Positions 10,235 to 19,668 are shown, numbered from the stretch's first letter. The stretch: DNA of 64,000 bases from QHXQ01 sp045807745 (GCA_045807745.1 JBJMGT010000035.1:183625-247624), one strand, 5' to 3'. The notes: a model not told the origin generated them from the letters alone. Program-made: numbers and translations.

Positions 10235-11221
10235 GTGAACGCGATCACCTACGACCATAGCTGCGACACCGACGTGCTCCGCGCGCTCGGCCGAGCGTTT
10301 GCCTTGATGTGCGCGTTGGTGTGCGGCGCGTGCGTGGTCGTGTGCGCGCAGACGACGGGGGCAACCAGCAGCCCGAACGAGCAGACGCCGCTCATAGTTG
10401 AAGGCGACGCGTGCAAGGATGTGTTTGGCATGGGGCGCTCAGTCGTCGTGCGTGGGCACGTTAATCACGGGGCGATGGCGTTCGGCGGCGATGTGATCAT
10501 CGAGGGGCGCGTCGAGGGCGATGTGGCCGCCATCGGCGGCTCGGTCATACAGCGCGACGGCGCGTGCATCGGCGGCGACGTGTGGGTCTTCGGCGGCACG
10601 TATCATCACGGCACGAGCGCGCCCTGTCGCAATGCGGCGAGTGCGACCGTGATGTACGCAGGTTACGAGGATGAGTTGCGTCAACTGGCGCGCGACCCCG
10701 TCTCGACGATTCTGACACCGCACTGGACGCCGGCCGCGCTCGGCATGCGTGTGCTCGCCGTGCTCTTCTGGTTCATCGTTTCGCTGGCGTTGACGGCCGC
10801 CACGCCCGGCGCGATCAGTCGTGCTGCGACGCGTCTGCACCTGACGAGTTTGCGCGTGGCGATCATCGGTCTGCTTGGTGCAGTCGTGATCGGCTTTGGC
10901 GTGCCGGCCGCGTCGCTCGTCCTGCCGCAAGTCGTCAGCGTGCTCATCGGGGCGCTCGCGTTGTTGCTCTTGCTGGTCGCGTATCTCTTCGGGCGCGTGG
11001 CGATCCATGCGGCGACCGGGCGTTGGTTGCAACGGATGCTCTTGGCGGAGCGGCGGCGCTCAGAATCGGTGGCGCTATTGCTGGGCACGATCTTCTGGGT
11101 CGTCGTATTATCCCTGCCTTACGTGTGGGTGCTCGGCGTCGCGGGGCTGTTGGTCACGAGTCTGGGTCTGGCGCTGACGGCGCGTTACCGACTCAACTGG
11201 CGTCTGCCGACGAAGGGTTGA
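10235..11221 (+). CDS. Exported bactofilin-like/polymer-forming domain protein with multi-span C-terminus
   Basis: 328 aa from GTG. A signal peptide or N-terminal span lies at about 19-37. Residues about 55-130 contain short Gly-rich beta repeats (VVVRGHVNHGAMAFGGDVII, then GRVEGDVAAIGGSVI and GGDVWVFGG), the pattern of a right-handed beta helix as in bactofilins. About four hydrophobic helices follow (168-190, 205-225, 232-255, 285-315). The function is unknown; proteins with this layout are often found near anti-sigma genes. It sits between two ECF modules in the same orientation. Confidence 0.6.
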   Translation: MNAITYDHSCDTDVLRALGRAFALMCALVCGACVVVCAQTTGATSSPNEQTPLIVEGDACKDVFGMGRSVVVRGHVNHGAMAFGGDVIIEGRVEGDVAAIGGSVIQRDGACIGGDVWVFGGTYHHGTSAPCRNAASATVMYAGYEDELRQLARDPVSTILTPHWTPAALGMRVLAVLFWFIVSLALTAATPGAISRAATRLHLTSLRVAIIGLLGAVVIGFGVPAASLVLPQVVSVLIGALALLLLLVAYLFGRVAIHAATGRWLQRMLLAERRRSESVALLLGTIFWVVVLSLPYVWVLGVAGLLVTSLGLALTARYRLNWRLPTKG

Positions 11222-11281
11222 AGATGAGACCAGCGTGCGCCGCTGCGTGTTCACACCGCGCGATTAAGCAACTGATCACTT

Positions 11282-11866
11282 GTGCACCCGTCTGACGAAC
11301 CGACCGATGACGCGCTCGTCGCGGCCACGTGCGCGGGCGACGAGCGTGCGTTCGAGCAACTGTTCGAGCGCCATCGTCGCCGCGTCGCGCGCATCGCCTC
11401 GCGTTTTTTCTCCCGGCAAGAACAGATCGAAGAGATCATACAGGAGAGCTTCACCAAAGCTTTCCTTGCGCTCCCCGCCTTCGCCGGCGCACACGCCGCT
11501 TCGTTCAGCGCTTGGCTCGCGCAGATCACGGTTAACGCCTGCTACGACGAACTGCGCCGCACACAGCGTCGCCCGGAACAACAACTCGGCGAACTGACGG
11601 ACGGGGAAGTGCACGATCTGACCGCGCACCTGCGCGCCGCCGGTGCGGGCGCGGATGTCGAATCCGCGCTCGTCGCGCGCGACCTCGCCACGAAACTGCT
11701 TACACGCCTCTCAGCCGAAGATCGACTTGTGCTTACATTGCTCGACGCCGAAGGGCACACGGTCGCCGAGATCGCGCAACTAATCGGCTGGTCGGTTGCC
11801 AAAGTCAAAATCCGCGCGCACCGCGCCCGCGCGCACCTGCGCCGCGTGCTGCGTAAATACCTGTGA
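11282..11866 (+). CDS. ECF RNA polymerase sigma factor
   Basis: 194 aa from GTG. Region 2 has FEQLFERHRRRVARIASRFF, EEIIQESFTKAFLALPAF and FSAWLAQITVNACYDELRR. Region 4 has LSAEDRLVLTLLDAEGHTV followed by AEIAQLIGWSVAKVKIRAHR. It is only distantly similar to the ECF factor at 8911. It is followed by a single-span protein in the anti-sigma position and a Spy/CpxP-like protein, suggesting a second envelope-stress circuit. An ECF-type promoter candidate lies just after its stop (11874-11900). Confidence 0.9.
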   Translation: MHPSDEPTDDALVAATCAGDERAFEQLFERHRRRVARIASRFFSRQEQIEEIIQESFTKAFLALPAFAGAHAASFSAWLAQITVNACYDELRRTQRRPEQQLGELTDGEVHDLTAHLRAAGAGADVESALVARDLATKLLTRLSAEDRLVLTLLDAEGHTVAEIAQLIGWSVAKVKIRAHRARAHLRRVLRKYL

Positions 11867-11873
11867 TTTTTCT

Positions 11874-11900
11874 GTAACCGGCTACCGCCGCGCGTCGTCT
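11874..11900 (+). promoter_or_regulatory. ECF-type promoter candidate upstream of the second anti-sigma-like gene
   Basis: GTAACC at 11874-11879 and CGTCT at 11896-11900 are separated by 16 bp. This resembles the general ECF promoter pattern of an AAC-containing -35 and a CGTC-containing -10. It lies immediately after the sigma gene and would transcribe the anti-sigma-like and Spy-like genes. The match is to a short, loose consensus. Confidence 0.35.
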
Positions 11901-11948
11901 ATCCCCTGTGAGGCGCGAAAATTAGCGGTTCACTAAAGAGGTTTCCCC

Positions 11949-12380
11949 ATGTTCGGCAAACGGCAAACGACAAACGAACAACTCGACCGCATTGGGCGGG
12001 CGCTCGTGCATGCGGCGGCGGACAACGACGCGGCGGCCGAACAGGCCGCTGCTGCGCCGTTTCTCTACGCGCGCGTGCGTGCTCGTGTCGCGGCCGCAGA
12101 GCAGATGCGTGGCAATGAGGCGGACGAGGGCTGGCTCGCGCTGCTGGCGATCTCGCGCCGGGCCGTACCGGCGTTGTCGGCCGTGGCGGCGGTCATGTTT
12201 GCGCTGATGCTCTGGCTGGCGAGTGGCGGCAGCGCGCCTGCGGCGACCGGGTTCGGCGACGAGGCCTATTACGGGAGCGAAGCGGGCGTCGAGCGGACGG
12301 TGCTGGCGAGCGCGGACAATTTATCGGGCGACGATGTGTTGACCATCGTCGTTGATCGGGAAGAGCAGGGAAGGCATTAA
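11949..12380 (+). CDS. Single-span membrane protein in anti-sigma position
   Basis: 143 aa. A polar N-terminus rich in Ala, Arg and Asp (1-70) leads to one hydrophobic span near 77-95 (ALSAVAAVMFALMLWLA) and a short acidic tail. There is no HxxxCxxC zinc motif, so the call of anti-sigma factor rests on position after an ECF gene and on the one-span topology. A ribosome binding site (AGAGG) lies at 11936-11941. The Spy/CpxP-like gene follows 5 bp after the stop, suggesting one operon. Confidence 0.55.
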   Translation: MFGKRQTTNEQLDRIGRALVHAAADNDAAAEQAAAAPFLYARVRARVAAAEQMRGNEADEGWLALLAISRRAVPALSAVAAVMFALMLWLASGGSAPAATGFGDEAYYGSEAGVERTVLASADNLSGDDVLTIVVDREEQGRH

Positions 12381-12385
12381 GTTTT

Positions 12386-12784
12386 ATGACGCGGCGGACA
12401 AAGATCAAAATCTGGTTGGTGCTGGGGCTGGTGTTTGTGCTGGGCTGCGTGTCGGGCGCGGCGCTCGACGTGCTCTATCACGCGCGCGTCGGCGCCGGGC
12501 GTGACGCGCGCGAGCACGACGCGCAGGCCCGCTTCGAGGACATGCGCCGCGACTTGAAGCTGACCGACGAGCAGGCGAACGCGATCCGCGCGATCTTAGA
12601 CGAGACGCGCAACGAGTATCGCGCGCTGCGCGCAGAGTTGCGCCCACGCTTTGAAGAGCCGCGCCAGAAGGCGCGCGCGCGCATTCGCGCGCTGCTGACG
12701 CCGGAGCAGCAACAGAAGTTCGACGCGGTGATTGCGCAGCACGACAGCCAGCGCGCGGCGGAAGAGCAGCGGCACGAACGCTGA
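12386..12784 (+). CDS. Spy/CpxP-like periplasmic protein (heavy-metal-sensor/refolding chaperone family)
   Basis: 132 aa. An N-terminal hydrophobic segment (9-29) acts as signal or anchor. The rest is all-helical and charged: LKLTDEQANAIRAILDETRNEY, then RARIRALLTPEQQQKFDAVI, the paired LTxEQ..xI and LTPEQxxKF signatures of the LTXXQ (Spy/CpxP) family. These proteins act in the envelope as ATP-independent chaperones or as brakes on stress sensors. Genetic linkage to an ECF sigma and its likely anti-sigma supports a stress-sensing role. Confidence 0.75.
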   Translation: MTRRTKIKIWLVLGLVFVLGCVSGAALDVLYHARVGAGRDAREHDAQARFEDMRRDLKLTDEQANAIRAILDETRNEYRALRAELRPRFEEPRQKARARIRALLTPEQQQKFDAVIAQHDSQRAAEEQRHER

Positions 12785-12891
12785 ACCAAGGCGGCGACCG
12801 ATTGCCCGGCGCGGCGCATCAAAGTTTTATCACGCACAACAATTTCCCCCGTTAACGGCGGTTAACTATTTCGCCCGACTAAAGAGGAAGC

Positions 12892-14184
12892 ATGAAAAAG
12901 TTTATAACCCTGCTAATGCTCTGCACCGGCCTGCCGATAGCGGGCGCAAACGCGCAACAGCCGTCCGCGCCGGCACCGGCGACGGCCGCGCCCGCGCAGA
13001 CGAGCAATGGTATCTCGCCCAACCGCGTCGCCGGTGAAGTGACCGCGCTCGACGCCGCCGGGCATACGATCACGATCAAAGTTGACGGCACGGGCGCGCC
13101 CCTCAGTGTACAGGTGAGCGACGCGACTAAATACTATCGCGCCAAACCCGAAGCGCTGGCGCACGCCGACAAGTTGACGCCGGCCGATCTGCTCGGCATC
13201 ACGGCGGGCGACATCCAGATAGGCGACCGGCTCGTCGCGCTCGGCAAGGTCGCGGACGATCAGAAGTCCGTGCCCGCACGCGTCGTCATCATGATGACGA
13301 AAGCGGATCACGTGGCGAAGCAACAGCATGACCGCGAAGAGTGGCAACGGCGCGGCGTCAACGGAACGGTCGCCAGCGTCAACCCGGCCACAAAAGAGAT
13401 CACGATCAACACGCGCACGCGCGAAGGTGTCCAGCCGCTCATCATTGCGGCCACCGACAAGACAGAGTTTCGCCGCTACGCGCCGGACTCGGTGAAATTC
13501 GCCGACGCCAAGCCGGGCACGTTCACCGATTTGAAGACCGGCGATCAACTGCGCGCGCTCGGCGAGCGCACCGCGGACGGGACGCACTTCACGCCCGAAG
13601 AGATCGTCACCGGCTCGTTCCGCACGCTGCTCGGCACAGTGACGGCCGTCAACGCCGCGCAAAACCAACTCACGATCAAAGATAATCAGACCAAGCAGAC
13701 GCTCACGGTCGTCATCAGTCAGGACTCGTCGCTACGGCGCATGCCGGAGCAGATGGCGCAGATGATGGCGATGCGCGGACAGGGCGGCGGCCCCGGCATG
13801 ATGGGCGGGCGACCGGAAGGACAAGGCAGACCTGCTGGCGCTCAGCCGCCCGCAGGTGCCCCGCCGGCGCAAGGCGGTGAGCAGGCGGCGGGCGGCCCCG
13901 GCGGCATGGGGGCGCGGCGTATGGGCGGTGGCGGCTTCGACGTGCAGTCGATGCTTGAGCGTCTGCCGCAGACGACCGTTGCGGATTTGAAGCCGGGCGA
14001 AATGATTATCGTATCGAGCACGGTGGGCGCAGACCCGACGCGTCTGACCGCGATCAACGTGATCGCGGGTGCGGACACGCTGCTCGCCATGTTGCAGCCG
14101 CGGCAACAGCAACAACAACAGGTGGGCGGCAGTCTCGGCACGGGGCTGCCGGCCGGTCTCGACTTCGGCATCGGTCTGCCATAG
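12892..14184 (+). CDS. Exported DUF5666 repeat protein
   Basis: 430 aa. The signal peptide ends near ANAQQ (residue 23). At least three OB-like DUF5666 units can be seen, each beginning with a GxVxxV...ITIK pattern: near 43 (VAGEVTALDAAGHTITIKV), 158 (VNGTVASVNPATKEITI) and 260 (LLGTVTAVNAAQNQLTIKD). A Gly/Pro/Met-rich linker (about 290-345) precedes a last beta segment and a QQQQQQ run near 405. The function is unknown; the family is exported and common in Acidobacteriota. It ends at a strong hairpin terminator. Confidence 0.75.
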   Translation: MKKFITLLMLCTGLPIAGANAQQPSAPAPATAAPAQTSNGISPNRVAGEVTALDAAGHTITIKVDGTGAPLSVQVSDATKYYRAKPEALAHADKLTPADLLGITAGDIQIGDRLVALGKVADDQKSVPARVVIMMTKADHVAKQQHDREEWQRRGVNGTVASVNPATKEITINTRTREGVQPLIIAATDKTEFRRYAPDSVKFADAKPGTFTDLKTGDQLRALGERTADGTHFTPEEIVTGSFRTLLGTVTAVNAAQNQLTIKDNQTKQTLTVVISQDSSLRRMPEQMAQMMAMRGQGGGPGMMGGRPEGQGRPAGAQPPAGAPPAQGGEQAAGGPGGMGARRMGGGGFDVQSMLERLPQTTVADLKPGEMIIVSSTVGADPTRLTAINVIAGADTLLAMLQPRQQQQQQVGGSLGTGLPAGLDFGIGLP

Positions 14185-14192
14185 CGAATCGC

Positions 14193-14250
14193 GGGCGCGC
14201 GTTTGAATCTGAGATAGCAAATCTCGGCGCTCAAATTCAAACGCGCGCCC
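14193..14250. terminator. Hairpin terminator after DUF5666 gene
   Basis: 14193-14208 (GGGCGCGCGTTTGAAT) pairs perfectly over 16 bp with 14235-14250, followed by TTT. The loop is 26 nt and holds a smaller GAGAT..ATCTC hairpin. It lies 9 bp after the stop at 14184. Confidence 0.7.
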
Positions 14251-14326
14251 TTTAACTTTCAAAGGACAAGGCGGGCCGGTTTAGCTCATACAGTTCAACG
14301 CGAGAAGGAAAGTCATACAAACTATC

Positions 14327-17300
14327 ATGCATACATTTTCAGTAATCATTAGACGCACGCTGGGCTTCGCGCTCGCGCTCTGCCTGTGCGCGGGGCTGTC
14401 GGCCTTCGCGCAGACAGCGCAACCCGGTGCACTGCGCGGGCAGGTGGCGGACGAGTTTGGCGGTCTGCTCATCGGCGCGACCGTGACGCTTATTGACGCC
14501 AAGGGCGCGCAGCAGACCGTGCAGACCGGCGACGACGGCACATACAACTTCAACAGCCTCGCGCCCGGCCAATACACCTTGACGGTCGCCGCTGCCGGCT
14601 TCGCCGTCTTCGAGAAGCCGGACGTGACCATCTCGCCCGGCAAGCGCTTGGCGCTCGACATCAAGATGAGCGTGACGCTCGGCAAGGAAGAGGTGACGGT
14701 TTCGGCCGAGACGCCCATTAGCACGGACGCGGAAAATAACGGCAGCGCGCTCGTCATCAAAGGCACTGATCTCGATTCGCTGCCGGACGATCCGGACGAC
14801 TTGGCCGCCGCGCTGCAAGCGCTCGCCGGCCCCGCCGCCGGCCCGAACGGCGGGCAGATTTTTATTGACGGCTTCACGGGCGGACGCATGCCGCCGAAAG
14901 AGTCGATCCGCGAAATCCGTATCAACCAGAATCCGTTCTCGGCCGAGTTCGACCGGCTCGGCTTCGGGCGCATCGAGATTCTGACCAAACCGGGCACTGA
15001 TAAGATGCGCGGGCAGACATCGTTCACCTTCTCGGACGAGAGCTTGAATTCACGCAACCCTTACGCGCCCCGGCGCGCGCCCTATCAAGCGCGCGGCATC
15101 GAAGGCAATCTCTCCGGCCCAATCGTCAAAAGGAAGTCGTCCTTCTTCATCGATTTCGAGAAGCGCGACTCGGACGACAACTCGATCATCAATGCGCCGT
15201 TCGTCACGCCTGTGACGTTCACGGACACACGCATCAATCGCTCGCTCGTCGTGCCGCGCCGCTCCTTCACCTTCAGCCCGCGCATCGATTACCAGTTGAA
15301 CAAGACGAACACGCTCGTCGCGCGCTACAGCTTCTCGCGCAACCGGCAGAGCAATCAAGGCACGAGCGAATCTTCGCTCGATGTTGATCCGTTCTTCGGC
15401 ATCAACCGCACCTTCAGCTCGAAGAGCACCAATCAGACGTTTCAAGTGACGGAGACGGCCATCCTCTCGCCGACCGTCATCAACGAGACGCGCTTTCTGT
15501 TCCAGCACAATCACAGCGAGTCGGGCGGCGACATTTCGCTGCCGGTCGTGCAGGTGCTGGGCGCGTTCACGGGCGGCGGTTCGAGCGCCGGCCTAGCGCG
15601 CAACACTACGAACCGGTTCGAGTTGCAAAACTACACGACGTTCACACACGGCCAACACTCGCTGAAGGCGGGCATGCGCATTCGCGGCGTGCGGCTGTCG
15701 GACTTCGCTGAGCGGGGTTTCAACGGCACGATCTTCTTCACCGGCACGAACGGCCTCTCGTCGCTCGATCAGTTCCGCGCCTTCGCGCAGGGCACGCCCG
15801 GCGTGCTGCCGACGCAGTTCAACATCTCAGGCGGCAATCCGTTGGCCGGCGTCACGCAATATGACTTCGGCCCCTTTATTCAAGACGACTGGCGCGTGCG
15901 CCCGAACTTCACACTCTCGGCGGGCTTGCGCTACGAGAATCAGACGAACATTCATAGTGCGTTCAACTTCGCGCCGCGCCTGTCGTTCGCTTGGTCGCCG
16001 GGCCCCGCGGGTCGGCAACCGAAGACTGTCCTGCGCGGCGGCTTCGGCGTCTTCTACGACCGCGCTGGCGAGAATCTGACCCTGCAAGCCAATCGCTTCA
16101 ACGGCACGAACCAGCAGCAGTTCAGCATCCTTGTGCGCCAGTTGCCGTTCCTCTGCGGCGCAAGCGGCGCACCCACCGATGGCTGCGCGACCCCAGATCA
16201 GGTCGCTGCGGTTGAGGCGCAGAACGTTGTGGCGCGCGGCATCCTCAGTCAATTGCGCGGTATCCTCTTCGCGGGGCAGCCGCTCCCATCCATCGATGCG
16301 CTCATTCCGTTCCGGAGCGCGCAGGTGACGCAACACCTTGATCCTGATCTGGAAGCGCCCTACACCATCCAGTCCACCTTCAGCGTCGAGCGTTTGTTGC
16401 CCGGCAAGGTGACCGCGACCGCGACCTACATCCACACGCGCGCGCTCCATCTATTGCGCTCGCGCAACATCAACGCGCCGCTCAACGGTGTGCGTCCGCA
16501 ACCTACGCAGGGCAACATCTATGAGTACGAGTCGAACGGCGTGCTCAATCAGGATCAGTTGGTCATCAGCGCGAACACGCGCTTTAGTGCAAAGTTCTCC
16601 ATCTTCTCGAACTACACGTTGAGCAAGACGAGGAGCGACTCGGACGGGGTCGGCGCGTTCCCAGCCGACAACTACAATCTGCGGCAGGAGTATGGGCGCG
16701 CATCGATTGACGTGCGCCACCGCTTCTTCTTCGGCGGCTCGTACACGCTGCCGTGGGACATACGGATCAATCCGCTCATCATCGCCACGTCGGGCCGGCC
16801 CTTCAACATCACGACCGGGTTCGACAACAACGGCGATACGCAGTTCTTTGATCGACCGGCGCTTGCAACTGCCGCCACCGATCCGAACTTCCTGAAGGTC
16901 ACGCCGTTTGGCAATTTCGATCTACGTCCGGCCGCGGGCACACCGCTCATCCCGCGCAACTTCGGCCAGTATGGCGGTATCTTCACCGTCAACCTGCGCT
17001 TCAACAAGACGTTCAGCTTCGGCGCTGTGAAGGGCGCGCAGTCGGCCAGCAATCAGGGCGGTAACACGCCGGAAGGCGGCAACGGCGGCGCACGCGGCGG
17101 TCGCGGCGGTCAGGGCGGTGGTGGCGGCGCACGTGGCGGTGGCGGCCCCGGCGGCGGCGGCGGTGGCGGTGGCGGCCCGTTCGGCGCGGGCGGTGTCTTT
17201 GCCGGCGGCGGTGGCGGCGGCCCACGTGGCGGCGGCGGCGGCGGGCGCGCCGATAAGCGCTACAGCATGACGCTCAGCCTGAACTTCAACAACCTGCTGA

Positions 17301-17446
17301 ACCACACGAATCCGGGGCTGATCGTCAGCAACCTGAGTTCACCGGACTTCGGTCGGATCATCTCTTCGGGCGGCGCATTTGGCGGCGGCGGCGGCCGTTG
17401 CCCCAACAATCGCTGCGTCGAGGCGCAGGTTCGGTTCAGCTTCTAA
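14327..17446 (+). CDS. TonB-dependent-receptor-type outer-membrane protein with CarboxypepD_reg domain
   Basis: 1039 aa. The signal peptide ends near residue 28 (SAFAQ). A carboxypeptidase-regulatory-like beta sandwich (about 36-115, ALRGQVADEFGGLLIGATV) is followed by a plug-like region (125-230) and a long beta-barrel region ending in a terminal Phe (QVRFSF), as outer-membrane barrels do. This architecture is very abundant in Acidobacteriota and is usually annotated as TonB-dependent or Oar-like. An extreme Gly-rich insert (about 905-975) lies between barrel strands near the C-terminus. The substrate is unknown. It is transcribed alone, with a hairpin terminator after it. Confidence 0.85.
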   Translation: MHTFSVIIRRTLGFALALCLCAGLSAFAQTAQPGALRGQVADEFGGLLIGATVTLIDAKGAQQTVQTGDDGTYNFNSLAPGQYTLTVAAAGFAVFEKPDVTISPGKRLALDIKMSVTLGKEEVTVSAETPISTDAENNGSALVIKGTDLDSLPDDPDDLAAALQALAGPAAGPNGGQIFIDGFTGGRMPPKESIREIRINQNPFSAEFDRLGFGRIEILTKPGTDKMRGQTSFTFSDESLNSRNPYAPRRAPYQARGIEGNLSGPIVKRKSSFFIDFEKRDSDDNSIINAPFVTPVTFTDTRINRSLVVPRRSFTFSPRIDYQLNKTNTLVARYSFSRNRQSNQGTSESSLDVDPFFGINRTFSSKSTNQTFQVTETAILSPTVINETRFLFQHNHSESGGDISLPVVQVLGAFTGGGSSAGLARNTTNRFELQNYTTFTHGQHSLKAGMRIRGVRLSDFAERGFNGTIFFTGTNGLSSLDQFRAFAQGTPGVLPTQFNISGGNPLAGVTQYDFGPFIQDDWRVRPNFTLSAGLRYENQTNIHSAFNFAPRLSFAWSPGPAGRQPKTVLRGGFGVFYDRAGENLTLQANRFNGTNQQQFSILVRQLPFLCGASGAPTDGCATPDQVAAVEAQNVVARGILSQLRGILFAGQPLPSIDALIPFRSAQVTQHLDPDLEAPYTIQSTFSVERLLPGKVTATATYIHTRALHLLRSRNINAPLNGVRPQPTQGNIYEYESNGVLNQDQLVISANTRFSAKFSIFSNYTLSKTRSDSDGVGAFPADNYNLRQEYGRASIDVRHRFFFGGSYTLPWDIRINPLIIATSGRPFNITTGFDNNGDTQFFDRPALATAATDPNFLKVTPFGNFDLRPAAGTPLIPRNFGQYGGIFTVNLRFNKTFSFGAVKGAQSASNQGGNTPEGGNGGARGGRGGQGGGGGARGGGGPGGGGGGGGGPFGAGGVFAGGGGGGPRGGGGGGRADKRYSMTLSLNFNNLLNHTNPGLIVSNLSSPDFGRIISSGGAFGGGGGRCPNNRCVEAQVRFSF

Positions 17447-17451
17447 AAAAT

Positions 17452-17479
17452 CGGGGCGCGCCTCGAAACCCGCGCCCCG
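17452..17479 (+). terminator. Terminator after outer-membrane receptor gene
   Basis: CGGGGCGCG (17452-17460) pairs with CGCGCCCCG (17471-17479), followed by CTTTCTT. It lies 5 bp after the stop. Confidence 0.7.
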
Positions 17480-17587
17480 CTTTCTTCGTTAACACTGCTT
17501 AATGATTTTGCGTCTTTGTGTGAGACAATCTCTCGCGCAAGGGCGCAAAGTCTTTAGCCGGCCAGCCCCGAAGTTAAAGGAGTAGCA

Positions 17588-18364
17588 ATGAAACTCATAT
17601 CCCCCGTCGCCGTGCGCGCCTTATGCACGACGCTCTTATTCGCTATCGTCGTCAATGCCCAACAGGCCCAGCCAAAGTCAACGGACAAGACCGCGCCGGC
17701 CGCCGCTGCGACCAACGCACCGACTGCTGGCATCAACGCGACGAGCGCGCCGCTGGAACTGGCGCGCGCCGCTTTCAACGCGCAGGGCGGCGAGAAGTTT
17801 CGCGCGTTGAAAAATATGATGCTCATCGGCTCGGTGGACATGTACTCGCCCGGCTCGACGCAATCGCTCTCCGGCAAGTTTGGTCTCATCTTTGCGGGCG
17901 ACCGCATGCGCATGAACATCCAGACGCCCCTCTTCCAGTTGGAGGGCATCTTCGACGGGGAGCGCAGCTACACGTCCATGCCGCGCGTCGAGTTGCCGCC
18001 CATGAACAAACTGGGTCTCGTCGCGCTCGCTAAATTCGACCAGCCCGGCTACACCGTGACAGCTTTGCCTGACAAGAAGAAGGAGCGCGCCTTCCGCATC
18101 ACCGACGCGGACGGCAACACAACCGACTTCTACGTGGATGCCGCGACCGCCCGGCTCGTCCGCTATGAAGTGCCCTACAAGGGTTTCAACTTCAGCGTCG
18201 AACAGACAAAGGTGCAGGAGTACGAAGGCGTGCTCGTGCCCGTCAACTCTACTTGGAAGATCGACATGCCGGGCGGCGCAGCCTACGCCGAGTTCAAGGC
18301 TAAGGAAGTGAAGATTAACCAGACGTTGCCGGACAACACGTTCGCGATCCCAGACGGCAATTAA
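17588..18364 (+). CDS. Exported LolA-like (outer-membrane lipoprotein-sorting-like) protein
   Basis: 258 aa. A signal peptide is followed by an Ala/Thr-rich spacer, then LARAAFNAQGGEKFRALKNM, a pattern common in LolA/LppX-fold proteins annotated as outer membrane lipoprotein-sorting proteins. Beta strands such as GKFGLIFAGDRMRMNIQ and a final FKAKEVKINQTLPDNTFAIP fit the half-barrel fold. A weak GGAG lies just upstream of the ATG. It sits after the receptor gene but beyond a terminator, so it is probably transcribed separately. Cargo is unknown and true lipoprotein sorting is not implied. Confidence 0.6.
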   Translation: MKLISPVAVRALCTTLLFAIVVNAQQAQPKSTDKTAPAAAATNAPTAGINATSAPLELARAAFNAQGGEKFRALKNMMLIGSVDMYSPGSTQSLSGKFGLIFAGDRMRMNIQTPLFQLEGIFDGERSYTSMPRVELPPMNKLGLVALAKFDQPGYTVTALPDKKKERAFRITDADGNTTDFYVDAATARLVRYEVPYKGFNFSVEQTKVQEYEGVLVPVNSTWKIDMPGGAAYAEFKAKEVKINQTLPDNTFAIPDGN

Positions 18365-18526
18365 CGCGTACCGGCAGCACATAAACCTCGTGCCAGCAGC
18401 AAGCAACGCGACCGTCTTGCTGAGGGGCAAGTCGGCGCGGGCGGCTGAACGAGTTGTTCGGCGCGCGTTCGGTTGTACCGATTCGAGCGGCGGGCGCGCG
18501 CTCAAGCGCAGTCTGCCCATCGTCGG

Positions 18527-19516
18527 TTACCACCAGTTTATAAGCGCCCTAGTGTAGGTCGGCGTGTAAAGCGGCGTCCAGCCGAACTGGCTTAGCCCTT
18601 GCACTATGTTGTTGTAGTTCGCGGGTCTCGGTCTGCTTGGCTGTTGGCGATAGCTTGCCAACTTGCTTGTGCCCTGTGGCTTCGTCAGGGGCCGAGTCTC
18701 ATTGAAACCCATGAGCAGGGGCAATTCATCGGCATTGCTCGCCATAGAGAGATTTCTCAGCAGTGGGATTAAGGCCTGCCTGATTTGGTCGTCCGGTATA
18801 GATGGCGTTCCCTCGTTTGGGTCTATATCAAACGACTCTGGAAATAGAATAAAACTCACGGGGAAGTTGTTATTGAAGTGACCGGCTCGGCCGCTGCCGC
18901 CCAAGTTTTTCCCGACCTTGTGGGAGCATTCTCCGAGCGTGTAGGCCCCCCCTATATCCACAAAATAGAATCCGCTATTAAGGTTTTGATCGTGGCGAAG
19001 CGCCAGCCCGTAATCGCCAAGGTTGAAGCCGAGCGCCCTGAGTCCGCCTGATAAAGCGCCATACGAAACTTGGGACGCATCAACGTAACTGTTCTGAAGA
19101 TGGCTCGGGCCAGTCTGAAGAGGAGTCCCCGAAACATAATAACCCGGGTTTGGGTCACCATTCTTCGCCTGCTGGACGACCGGGTATTTCCCCTTCTTGA
19201 GGAGCCACGGTTTTTCATCGATCTTCGCGCTGCCGTTCTGCACCAGTGGGTGTGTCTTCTCCAAGGCCACAACGCCAAACCAACCGTCTTTATTATTCCC
19301 TGCGCTGCTCAGATCATCATCGGGCATGGGGCTAATCCCCGGCGGGCCATAGGCAGTCGGCGACCCGTCATAATCAATGTTCACGTGCCCAAAGAACACG
19401 TAAGCCACGGCCTTGTCGGGCGCTGTGTCCCAACTGATCCGCGTCAAGGGCACTTCGGGAAAGTCGTGGCCGGTGCGCCATGTCACCGGGTGATCTTTGA
19501 ATATTAGATTGGCCAT
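18527..19516 (-). CDS. GH75 chitosanase-like protein (tentative)
   Basis: 329 aa with no signal peptide. The order of motifs recalls glycoside hydrolase family 75: VNIDYDGSPTAYGP near residue 48, then a Tyr-Val strand (PGYYVSGTPLQ), then SGFYFVDIGGAYTLGECS near 195, where GH75 has GD/GE catalytic-region strands. The resemblance is at motif level only. The C-terminal 60 residues are polar and not recognised. It stands alone on the minus strand, next to no other carbohydrate gene, and codon use is somewhat less GC-rich than its neighbours. The alternative is an unrelated hypothetical protein. Confidence 0.45.
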   Translation of the reverse strand: MANLIFKDHPVTWRTGHDFPEVPLTRISWDTAPDKAVAYVFFGHVNIDYDGSPTAYGPPGISPMPDDDLSSAGNNKDGWFGVVALEKTHPLVQNGSAKIDEKPWLLKKGKYPVVQQAKNGDPNPGYYVSGTPLQTGPSHLQNSYVDASQVSYGALSGGLRALGFNLGDYGLALRHDQNLNSGFYFVDIGGAYTLGECSHKVGKNLGGSGRAGHFNNNFPVSFILFPESFDIDPNEGTPSIPDDQIRQALIPLLRNLSMASNADELPLLMGFNETRPLTKPQGTSKLASYRQQPSRPRPANYNNIVQGLSQFGWTPLYTPTYTRALINWW

Positions 19517-19668
19517 TGCTGCTTCATCTCTTTACCATCGACACATTGAGCAGGCGCAGCATACACACCCGGTATGTGAGAGATCAATTCACACATTTCT
19601 GCTCCCTCGAATGAGGTAACTTAAGTGTCTGTGCGATTGCGAGCGCCGTGGTGCGCTTACCACCAACA

